From Prochloraceae cyanobacterium (GTDB taxonomy: Bacteria > Cyanobacteriota > Cyanobacteriia > Cyanobacteriales > JASJDA01), in assembly GCA_030065755.1 (NCBI GenBank), contig JASJDA010000003.1:27541-91540 (forward strand): a stretch of 64,000 nt of DNA. Reading direction: 5' to 3'. Below the pieces are notes generated by a model. That model was not told the origin of the DNA and did no database searches. It worked only from the letters and a program-made list of their open reading frames with translations. Below, piece after piece: positions 8,431 to 15,095 of the stretch (position 1 is the first letter of the stretch; each line of letters begins with the position of its first letter). Made by a program: the position numbers and the translations under genes.

Positions 8431-8652
8431 ATGAAAATCAAATCTGTTACTATGCTCGCGATCGCTCCTATTTTATCTTTGGCACTTGTAACTGCGTGTA
8501 CTAACCCCTGTGCTGCTAAAGAAAAACCTGCTGGCGATCGGACAGAAAACCCCTGCGCTGCTAAAGAAAACCCCTGCGCTGCTAAAGAAAATCCTTGCGC
8601 TGCTAAAGAAAACCCTTGCGCTGCTAAAGAAAACCCCTGCGCTGCTAAGTAG
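8431..8652 (+). CDS. Small lipoprotein with tandem NPCAAKE repeats
   Basis: 73 residues. The N-terminus is a lipoprotein signal (MKIK, hydrophobic core, then LVTAC) with a lipidated Cys near residue 23. The mature part is almost only the heptad NPCAAKE: one copy, a short KPAGDRT spacer, then five more copies ending NPCAAK at the stop. Every heptad carries one Cys, giving evenly spaced thiols every seven residues. Codons vary between units (CCC/CCT, TGC/TGT), so the protein rather than the DNA repeat seems conserved. Function unknown; a thiol/metal-buffering or redox role at the membrane is a guess. A clean ATG has GAGAG 8-9 nt upstream. The other-frame ORF across it is a shadow. Confidence 0.75.
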   Translation: MKIKSVTMLAIAPILSLALVTACTNPCAAKEKPAGDRTENPCAAKENPCAAKENPCAAKENPCAAKENPCAAK

Positions 8653-8896
8653 TGGTTTAGGTATTGGTAAAAATCTGATTTCTTCTAGTTTGAACTTTGT
8701 CTGGGTGCGCGATCGAAGTCTTGTCACAACAGACAAAGTTTACTGTTTTAATATCTTAAGTTTACTGTGTTATTTGTGAATTGACTGCGATCGCCTCAAC
8801 TTTGCTTGCATAATCTATTTCTTTATATCTACTCCATATATACTTTGAGAGAAAGTAATAAAATATTAATTACTCAGTAAGACAAAAGTAGAAAAT

Positions 8897-9241
8897 ATGA
8901 ACTTTGAGGAGCTGAAATTAGAACAATGCAACTTTATTCCTAAAACTAAAACTAATGTAATGGAATTACTTGTTGCACAAGAAATAAAAAAGCAAATAGA
9001 GCACTATCCCGCACAAATTAAAGAGTATATCAACGAAGTAGAAGTAGCAGCTTATGCTTTGAATCGTTTACCTCCTCTGTACGCTTCTAGTGAAGAAGGT
9101 GTTTACAGACAAAAACAAATCGCACTAAGAGAGTACAGACATCAAATTAGTAATGTCGTACGTCAATCTTTGGAAACTGTACAAGCACAACCCCTTAGAT
9201 TTTCCACGCCTTTAGAAGAAACACGCGAATCAATTGAATAA
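8897..9241 (+). CDS. comFB: ComFB-family protein
   Basis: 114 residues. The core INEVEVAAYALNRLPPLYASSEEG is the hallmark of the ComFB (late competence development) family, followed by RHQISNVVRQSLETV. Established knowledge: cyanobacterial ComFB-like proteins have been described as cyclic di-nucleotide receptors tied to motility and competence. No nucleotide-cyclase gene lies nearby. The gene stands alone on the plus strand, 136 bp before furC, between two non-coding stretches. The C-terminal ~20 residues are polar and variable. Confidence 0.85.
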   Translation: MNFEELKLEQCNFIPKTKTNVMELLVAQEIKKQIEHYPAQIKEYINEVEVAAYALNRLPPLYASSEEGVYRQKQIALREYRHQISNVVRQSLETVQAQPLRFSTPLEETRESIE

Positions 9242-9377
9242 CCCTGGATTAGATGAAGATTTTTGGATTTTCCTAGTAGTTTTTGCGATTAATTATCAAT
9301 TAACTTAATTTGTTGCAGATAAACAGTAATGAGAATTATGATTGTCAATAGATTTAGTTTACTGACAGTAGGATAAT

Positions 9378-9911
9378 ATGTCGCCCTTGTCTTCTTATAC
9401 AGCCGCTTCACTCAAAGCAGAGTTGAACGCACGGGGCTGGCGCATGACACCCCAAAGAGAAAAAATTCTGCACGTTTTTCAAAATCTTCCTAAAGGTAAT
9501 CACCTGAGTGCAGAGGAACTCCACAATCTCCTAGAACGCCGAGGAGAATCGATTAGCTTGTCTACTATTTACCGAAGCGTTAAATTAATGGCGCGCATGG
9601 GTATTTTGCGAGAATTGGAGTTAGCCGAAGGACACAAGCATTATGAAGTCAATCAACCCTATCCCCACCATCACCATCATTTAGTCTGCATTCAGTGCAA
9701 CAAGACCCTCGAATTCAACAACGACTCTATATTGAAACACAGTCTCAAACAGTGCGAAAAAGAAGGATTTCAGCTTATTGACTGCCAACTTACCGTTATG
9801 GCTATTTGTCCGGAAGCTTTGCGCATGGGATGGCCTTCTGGTCTCCCCAGTAATTGGTCTTGCAGTCGTTCTATTTCACAAAGCGAACCTTTAGAACAAG
9901 AAGAAGAATAA
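9378..9911 (+). CDS. furC: Fur-family regulator, FurC/PerR-like
   Basis: 177 residues. Winged-helix domain residues ~8-90: RGWRMTPQREKILHVFQ and the recognition segment SLSTIYRSVKLMARMGILREL. A His-rich metal site (HHHHHLVCIQCNKTLEF) supplies one Cys-x2-Cys half of the structural Zn site. The C-terminal ICPEALRMGWPSGLPSNWSC matches cyanobacterial FurC (PerR-type peroxide regulators) rather than the iron regulator FurA. Family role: repression of peroxide-defence genes, relieved by metal-catalysed oxidation of a ligand histidine. The second Zn Cys pair is not in the usual C-x2-C form; this looks normal for the subfamily. An AT-rich upstream stretch (GAGAATTATGATTGTCAAT, 9330-9348) is a weak candidate autoregulatory box. 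Confidence 0.85.
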   Translation: MSPLSSYTAASLKAELNARGWRMTPQREKILHVFQNLPKGNHLSAEELHNLLERRGESISLSTIYRSVKLMARMGILRELELAEGHKHYEVNQPYPHHHHHLVCIQCNKTLEFNNDSILKHSLKQCEKEGFQLIDCQLTVMAICPEALRMGWPSGLPSNWSCSRSISQSEPLEQEEE

Positions 9912-10014
9912 ATTTTATTTGCAATCTGCTTGTCTTACGGTCTGTCAAAATTCTTCAAAATTCTAAAGATTTCTCTTTAATTTACAAAAGTCAATAACAA
10001 AGAAATAAAGGATT

Positions 10015-10455
10015 TCAAGAAGAAGTAGCAATTTTAAAACCTAGTGCTTTTTTCTTCATAGTTTGAAAAATATTGTAAAATCCATTAGCACGGGAAGGTG
10101 TGAGACTTACCTTAAGACCAGTTTCTTCAATAAAATCGGGGGTTACTTGCAAGATTTCTTCTGGGGTTAAACCATTAAGTCCTTCTATTAATAAAGCGAC
10201 TAAACCTTTAACCAACTGAGCGTCGGAGTCTCCTTTGTACAATATTTTTCCATCTTCGAGATCGGCAGTAATATAAACCTGAGAAACGCAGCCATTAACT
10301 TTATTTTCTGGTGTTTTGAATTCTTGCGGCATTTCTTGAAGTTTTTTGGCATACCACAGTAGTTGTTCGTAACGTTGCTTGGGATTTGAGCGACGTTTGA
10401 AACGTTGGACAATGCGATCGAGGTTTGGAGGTAGAGGTGTTGCAGCAGATGACAT
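10015..10455 (-). CDS. sufE: Cysteine desulfuration protein SufE
   Basis: 146 residues, normal for SufE. NPKQRYEQLLWYAKKLQEMP starts the domain. NKVNGCVSQV contains the persulfide-accepting Cys in the conserved GCxSQV context. GLVALLIEGLNGLTPEEIL and the C-terminal SRANGFYNIFQTMK complete the family pattern. SufE takes sulfane sulfur from the desulfurase SufS and passes it to the SufBCD scaffold for Fe-S cluster assembly. The suf operon itself is not nearby, as is common in cyanobacteria where sufE is separate. It is convergent with furC, ~100 bp apart. Confidence 0.92.
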   Translation of the reverse strand: MSSAATPLPPNLDRIVQRFKRRSNPKQRYEQLLWYAKKLQEMPQEFKTPENKVNGCVSQVYITADLEDGKILYKGDSDAQLVKGLVALLIEGLNGLTPEEILQVTPDFIEETGLKVSLTPSRANGFYNIFQTMKKKALGFKIATSS

Positions 10456-10675
10456 AATCTAGGTTTAATCTGGAAAATGTTTGTCAGTAATTGCTTTTCT
10501 TAATAGTGAAAAACCTGGGAACAATGTTCTGGTATTTTCAACGGCGAGGGTTGTTCGCAAACTAAAATTCTGACATACATATATTACCATAAAAAACTGC
10601 TATTTTAGTAGTCCAGTGGCTTATTTTTCTTGTCTTATAAATTTCGAGCATAAAGCAAATAGAAAAATTTAAAAA

Positions 10676-11137
10676 TCAAATTAGTTTAAATTCTTTAAGG
10701 GCTGGTAAAAAATTAAGATTTTCATGTTTAGAGCGACTGAGTTTAATTAAAGCAAAACGCTGAAGGTCATTCAACTTAAACCATTGTTCTGATGTAATTT
10801 GACAATTAAATTCAAGAGCTTTTTCTCGTACTTCGTTAGGAATAATTAGATGGTTTTTCCAAGGTGGTAAAGGGTTGATTTCAATATTTTTAGCTATTTC
10901 TCCGGTATATTTTTGGACTAAGTTTTGCAGTAATTCGCGATAATTATTTATTTCTAAATTACTTTGACAAGGTTGTTTGACAAGAATAAGGCGTTCTTGT
11001 TGGCTAAATTTATTCCAGTGCGTTAATTTTAATTTAATCCCACAAGTATCTAATTTTAAACGAACAATCATAGGAATACAATGTAGAGAATCGACAAAAT
11101 CAGACTCGAATTTAAAAAAATCGCTATTTTGATTCAT
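10676..11137 (-). CDS. narM: NarM, nitrate reductase-associated protein
   Basis: 153 residues of the cyanobacterial nitrate-reductase-associated family. Recognisable stretches are FKFESDFVDSLHCIPMIVRLKLD near the start, GIKLKLTHWNKFSQQERLILVK in the first third, and ITSEQWFKLNDLQRFALIKL near the end. In Synechococcus the NarM protein is needed for active ferredoxin-dependent nitrate reductase NarB; its biochemical role is not fully defined. It follows mobA by 25 nt on the same strand, so the two form an operon joining molybdopterin cofactor nucleotidylation with nitrate-reductase maturation. narB and the transport genes are not in the window. Confidence 0.8.
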   Translation of the reverse strand: MNQNSDFFKFESDFVDSLHCIPMIVRLKLDTCGIKLKLTHWNKFSQQERLILVKQPCQSNLEINNYRELLQNLVQKYTGEIAKNIEINPLPPWKNHLIIPNEVREKALEFNCQITSEQWFKLNDLQRFALIKLSRSKHENLNFLPALKEFKLI

Positions 11138-11162
11138 AATCTTAAAATTGACAACTTAAAAT

Positions 11163-11771
11163 TTAATCTATTGTTTCTTGCTTTAAGTCAGAAGAAGTAT
11201 TACAATTCCACAGCATTAAATTTTCTTCAGAAGACATAAATATTGGTTTGACGGATACAGATGACAACCAAACTTGAAAAGAATTACCCCCTCGATCGAT
11301 AAATTTTTCTAAGTCGGATAAAATTTTTGGGCGGTAAAAAGCGCATAAAGGTTCCCATTGACGATCTTTATTTTGAGGTACTAAAGCCACGATATTAGCT
11401 GGAAGCCCGTCTAAGTATTGTATCCAACTTTGCAGAATTTCTACTTGCAATTTAGGTAAATCGCAAGCAAGAAGTAAAATCCAATCGAAATAGGAAACGC
11501 GATTTATTTGAGATAGTCCCTCAGCAAAAGCGATTATTGGTCCTCGACCCTGGCTAGACTCTTCGAGAAAAAAATAATCCTGTTTTAAGATAGTTTGATA
11601 TTGAGTAACTCTAGGAGTAATAATATAAACGCGATCGCAACAAATATTCGCGGTAGAACAAACGCGATCGAGCATGGGAATACCTTTCCAGGGAATTAAG
11701 GCTTTATCTCGACCCATGCGCGAACTTTTCCCTCCGGCTAAAACCAGTGCTGCTATTTTTGTTTCCATCAT
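11163..11771 (-). CDS. mobA: Molybdenum cofactor guanylyltransferase MobA
   Basis: 202 residues. The N-terminal nucleotidyltransferase motif LVLAGGKSSRMGRDKALIPW (GTP/Mg binding) is diagnostic of MobA. DWILLLACDLPKLQVEIL carries the metal-binding Asp of the nucleotidyltransferase fold, and WEPLCAFYRPKIL the substrate loop. It links GMP to Mo-molybdopterin to make the bis-MGD cofactor used by nitrate reductase, in the cytoplasm. It is the first gene of a two-gene unit with narM. ATG at 11771 with no plausible longer start. Confidence 0.92.
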   Translation of the reverse strand: MMETKIAALVLAGGKSSRMGRDKALIPWKGIPMLDRVCSTANICCDRVYIITPRVTQYQTILKQDYFFLEESSQGRGPIIAFAEGLSQINRVSYFDWILLLACDLPKLQVEILQSWIQYLDGLPANIVALVPQNKDRQWEPLCAFYRPKILSDLEKFIDRGGNSFQVWLSSVSVKPIFMSSEENLMLWNCNTSSDLKQETID

Positions 11772-11853
11772 TGCTTTTTATGGAACAAAGAAGAAGCCGA
11801 GCGGATTGACTGAGAAAAGTCCACTGTGCTGGAATTAAAAAAGATCGCCAAAG

Positions 11854-12174
11854 TCACCAAATATCGCCAAAGTCAGCGAATGGTAACGAATCACCAAAAT
11901 CGCCAAATCCAGGACCGATTAGATCGCCAAAGTCACTAAATGGTAACGAATCGCCAAAATCTCCCCAAAATGCTAGTAAATATTCTTCTAACTCTGCTTG
12001 AGAATTAAGTGATGCTTGTTGGTGTTTTTCGCGAAGTTTTTCATGAATGGTTACCAGACGCTCTGAAATAGTTTTCTTCGGCGATGAAATTTTAGCCTCA
12101 GCAACAGCAGGATTAACTGTTGCTAGAGCCATTAATATTCCTAAATAGCCAAGCTTGGTGTTGACTTTTATCAT
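11854..12174 (-). CDS. grrA: GrrA-like RiPP precursor with repeated FGD motifs
   Basis: 106 residues. Residues 1-27 form a signal peptide (hydrophobic LGYLGILMALATV, then PAVAEA), as in GRRM-system precursors. Residues ~30-68 are a charged leader (ERLVTIHEKLREKHQQ...ELEEYLL). The core, residues 69-106, has two near-identical 15-residue units: W/F-GDFGDSLPF-S/A-DFGD at 70-84 and 90-104, joined by LIGPG and ending IW. It holds eight aromatic-x-Asp triplets (WGD, FGD, FSD, FAD), the substrate pattern of cyclophane-forming radical SAM enzymes. The adjacent grrM and grrP support this. Directly after the stop, the next frame encodes F-G-D-F-G-D-L-F then TAA (to 11835), so a third unit looks cut off by a frameshift. 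Confidence 0.82.
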   Translation of the reverse strand: MIKVNTKLGYLGILMALATVNPAVAEAKISSPKKTISERLVTIHEKLREKHQQASLNSQAELEEYLLAFWGDFGDSLPFSDFGDLIGPGFGDFGDSLPFADFGDIW

Positions 12175-12207
12175 TAAATATCCTCAACTAAGACAAATTG
12201 GTTAAAA

Positions 12208-12383
12208 CAGTTATCAGTTATCAGTTATCAGTTATCAGGTCTCCGTAACCCATTGTTTGGGAGAGAAAACGGAACAGCCTTACTTACTTGTTATTTTCCC
12301 CAAAAAACCTACTCTTGCCTGTTCCCTGTTGCCTTTTCCCTCTCCCTTCGGGAGATAACTGTTCAATGTTCGCTGATAACTGT
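12208..12383. repeat. AGTTATC short tandem repeats and inverted partner between grrA and grrM
   Basis: Left end: four tandem copies of the 7-mer AGTTATC (12208-12238). Right end: CTGATAACTGTT (12372-12383), its inverted partner. Between them lie GTTCCCTGTTGCC-type repeats (12310-12345). The right end overlaps the last codons of grrM, so the encoded C-terminal TVISEH is repeat-derived. Confidence 0.6.
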
Positions 12384-13559
12384 TAATCCTAAGCGGCTTT
12401 CTAAGTTTTGTAAAATTATATCAGCAATTATCTGTTTGTTATATTGACAAGCCATTGTTTGCGAACAGCTAAAAGTGTTATTTTCCCAATATTTATTACT
12501 GGGCGCACCTCCACCACAGAGACAGAAATACTCGCAGGTTTCCTGACATTCCCTTACTCCCTTATTAATATCATGATAGAGTCTTTGAAATTTATGACTT
12601 TGACAAACTGACTCTAAAGAATCTACTCTAAGGTTGCCCAGCACAAAATCACCATATTGTTCGCTTTTCATTGCCAGTAATTCTGGGGAAAATGTCGAAA
12701 AATTACCTTGGCTGTCGATACTAACAATAGAGAAAGGATGACACAACTCATTTTTTATTCTTTGTTTACCCGAGAGAATCAAAGAACTGATTTGCTCGAA
12801 CTCTCGAACTTGAAATTCACCTTTAGTTGCTACTGTTAACTCCCAAAACCTCTGAAAAAATGCTCTAATCCGCTCTGCTTGATGAGATGAATTTAAGGAA
12901 GAATTACGATGAATTCCTTCAATTTCTTCGATATTAAATGCTACTTTATTAATGCCATTATCTCGGAAAAAATTAAAAATTTCATCGGGATAATCGAGAG
13001 AATTTGCCGTCAAGACAGCAATGATTTGAAAATCTACTTCATTTTTTTTCAGTAACTCAATTCCTCTCATCGTTCCGGCATGAGTTCCTAACCCCGTTCG
13101 AGTCTTGCGATGGGCATCATGAATAAAATCAGGTCCATCTAAGCTAACCCCAACTTTAAAAGGATATTGTTGGAAAAAATCACACCACGCTTGGTTAATT
13201 AATAGTCCATTAGTTTGCACAGAATAAACTATTTTAGTATTGTCAGAACAGATTTGAAGCTGTAAGTTATCAATAATCTGTAAAGCTTTTTGGTAAAAGC
13301 TCAGAGGAACAGTAAGAGGCTCGCCAGCGTGCCAACAAACGGTAAATTTTTTCCTCATCCAAGAACTAGTTAGTATTCTTTGGAAAATTGGACTAATTAG
13401 CTCCAAAGATAGTTGGTGTTTTGATTGGCGGTCTGGTAAATAACAGTAATCGCAATCTAAGTTACAGTAAGATGATGCCTGAATAATGACCAAGCGAATC
13501 GAGCCAAATGACGAGATTTCTTTCTCATTTAATAACTCTTCAGTAGACTGTACGCTCAT
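12363..13559 (-). CDS. grrM: GrrM-type radical SAM/SPASM cyclophane synthase
   Basis: 398 residues. SSYCNLDCDYCYLP gives the radical SAM Cx3Cx2C cluster motif (Cys32/36/39); SLDGP is a conserved strand further on. The C-terminal ECQETCEYFCLCGGGAPSNK...FSCSQTMAC is a SPASM-type domain with enough cysteines for two auxiliary [4Fe-4S] clusters. Together with a signal-bearing, aromatic-x-Asp precursor and a GrrP-like protein this matches the GRRM maturase family. Relatives form C-C bonds between an aromatic ring and the beta carbon of a residue two positions later (triceptide cyclophanes). The start is 2 nt after the grrP stop, so translation is coupled. The last residues (VISEH) come from a dispersed repeat, so the native C-terminus may have been replaced. 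Confidence 0.88.
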   Translation of the reverse strand: MSVQSTEELLNEKEISSFGSIRLVIIQASSYCNLDCDYCYLPDRQSKHQLSLELISPIFQRILTSSWMRKKFTVCWHAGEPLTVPLSFYQKALQIIDNLQLQICSDNTKIVYSVQTNGLLINQAWCDFFQQYPFKVGVSLDGPDFIHDAHRKTRTGLGTHAGTMRGIELLKKNEVDFQIIAVLTANSLDYPDEIFNFFRDNGINKVAFNIEEIEGIHRNSSLNSSHQAERIRAFFQRFWELTVATKGEFQVREFEQISSLILSGKQRIKNELCHPFSIVSIDSQGNFSTFSPELLAMKSEQYGDFVLGNLRVDSLESVCQSHKFQRLYHDINKGVRECQETCEYFCLCGGGAPSNKYWENNTFSCSQTMACQYNKQIIADIILQNLESRLGLTVISEH

Positions 13560-13561
13560 TA

Positions 13562-14476
13562 TTAAAATGCTGTCTTAGGTATTCTTTCCACTGAATCAAC
13601 AATGCCTTGGAAATGATTGGTAAGGACTTCTTGAGAATAAGGAACAACGCCAGATTCTCCAAACCATCCATCAAACATTTGCTTAAATTCAGGGTCTTCA
13701 ATAAGATATCCTTGAATCGCCCTTAAAATACTATAATTAACAAAATCTCGCCAGTTAGAATCATTTTCTCGTAGCAAGCAGGCGTAGGATTCGCGACTAA
13801 TTAGATCGTCTGGCGGGACAATTTCCCAAGTATCTGGTTTAGTGGCTCTTTGTTTGAGTGCCTCCAGAAGAATTCCATCACCAGCATAGACATCAATTTT
13901 TCCCTGTTGTAGTTGAGAGAAACCATCCTTACCATTTGCCACAGTAACCAAATTTAGTCGAGTGTCAAGAACTTTGAGAACATTTTCAGTGGTTGTATTT
14001 CGCTCAACCCCAATGCGCAGAGAACGCAAATCTTTTAGAGAATCCAACTTGGTTCCTTTTTTTACCAATAATTGAGTTCCAGTGACAAAATAACTGAGGG
14101 AAAAATCCACATATTTTTCTCGATTCCAAGTAAAGGTAGTCGGACCGCAGGAAATATCAACTTTGCCATCCATAACCAAATCAAAACGATTTTGCGTATT
14201 GACTTCTATTAATTCCAGCTTGAGGGGCTTTTTTAAGGCTTTTTCTAGTTGGCTTTTTACAACTGTCATCATGTCAATTCCGTAGCCTACCCATTTCCCC
14301 TTTTCATTGACATAACCAAAGGGTTCGGCATCCTTCCAAGCACCTGCTCTTATAACTCCCGTGCGCTTAATACGCTCTATAGTAGTTTCTGCGAGACTGG
14401 AGGATTGTAGAAAAATACTGAAGACAAATGCTAAAAAGCCAATATAGAAAAATTTGTGGTTAAAGATTCTGTTCAA
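13562..14476 (-). CDS. grrP: GrrP-type extracellular solute-binding-like protein
   Basis: About 304 residues from a TTG start at 14476. That start is preceded by a perfect AGGAG at 8-nt spacing and places a signal peptide (FFYIGFLAFVFSIFLQSSSLAE) right at the N-terminus. The ATG further upstream (14632) would add 52 residues before the signal and is unlikely. The mature part is a bacterial solute-binding protein fold of the amino-acid type: RIKRTGVIRAGAWKDAEPFG, GYGIDMM, DLVMDGKVDISCG, then LRIGVERNTTTENVL and GKIDVYAGDGILLE. No ABC permease or ATPase is adjacent, as is usual for the orphan GrrP proteins of GRRM clusters. It heads the grrP-grrM-grrA unit and may handle the peptide or its ligand in the periplasm (inference). 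Confidence 0.8.
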   Translation of the reverse strand: MNRIFNHKFFYIGFLAFVFSIFLQSSSLAETTIERIKRTGVIRAGAWKDAEPFGYVNEKGKWVGYGIDMMTVVKSQLEKALKKPLKLELIEVNTQNRFDLVMDGKVDISCGPTTFTWNREKYVDFSLSYFVTGTQLLVKKGTKLDSLKDLRSLRIGVERNTTTENVLKVLDTRLNLVTVANGKDGFSQLQQGKIDVYAGDGILLEALKQRATKPDTWEIVPPDDLISRESYACLLRENDSNWRDFVNYSILRAIQGYLIEDPEFKQMFDGWFGESGVVPYSQEVLTNHFQGIVDSVERIPKTAF

Positions 14477-14484
14477 TATTTTAA

Positions 14485-14489
14485 CTCCT
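14485..14489 (-). promoter_or_regulatory. Ribosome binding site deciding the grrP TTG start
   Basis: AGGAG on the minus strand, 8 nt before TTG at 14476. It decides the start against the ATG at 14632, which lacks a comparable site and would bury the signal peptide. Confidence 0.7.
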
Positions 14490-15095
14490 GAAACACTATT
14501 ATTTTTCGTTTTTGACAGAGTATCTATTTCTCTAGAAATCCTTCTAGCTGTAAGATAACGATTGCGAAACAGAAGGGCATTAATTGTTTTTGAAGCTAGT
14601 AAAAAATTTCCTTTGCTTGACATAAAATGCAATTAACAACCCTTACTCCATCCGCGCTCCAAACTATTATCAGAAGGGAAATGAATATTCATCTTCATTA
14701 CTATACCATCCGTCTTCATCTTTCTCCCTCTAATTATGTTGTTATGCCAATTCTCGAAAATAATGAGAGACTTAGGAGAAGGTTAGGGAACAGGGAACAG
14801 GGAAGACAGGAATTTGAGCAGACAAGATGCGATCGAGTGTAATTTAAGTTTATAGTTTTATAATTCAATTTATGGATCGAGCGATAAAAATAGAACAAGA
14901 AATTAAAGAATTTCGATTATGAATTTATTTCGTATCTGTTATTTTACATCCTATTCTCAAAAGTAACTGGAAAAATAAGAAATACTTTTTATTAATAAAA
15001 AAAGCTCAAATCCCTCTGTTCCCTATTCCCTGTTCCCTGTTCCCTTTCTGAAAAACCACTTTTAACTCACTTTACTCAGACTATATGTTTTAGTT
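14490..15095. other. Non-coding stretch with inverted GGGAACA / TGTTCCC repeats
   Basis: No supported gene. It holds GGGAACAGGGAACAGGGAA at 14785-14804 and the complementary run TTCCCTATTCCCTGTTCCC at 15019-15037, so the two arms could pair across ~215 bp. A 71-codon plus-strand ORF inside (14627-14842) has no recognisable features and runs through the repeat. Confidence 0.6.

Noticed and set aside
8509-8650. Tandem 21-bp units resembling a small CRISPR array
   Set aside because: Units are directly adjacent with no spacers, keep a reading frame, and no cas genes are present.
8510-8779. 89-codon plus-strand ORF of repeated LLKKTPALLKK-type sequence
   Set aside because: It is the shifted frame of the NPCAAKE repeat gene. 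The lipoprotein frame has a proper signal peptide, lipobox and ribosome site, so this one is a shadow.
14627-14842. 71-codon plus-strand ORF upstream of grrP
   Set aside because: It runs into the GGGAACA repeat, shows no domain and overlaps the grrP leader region.
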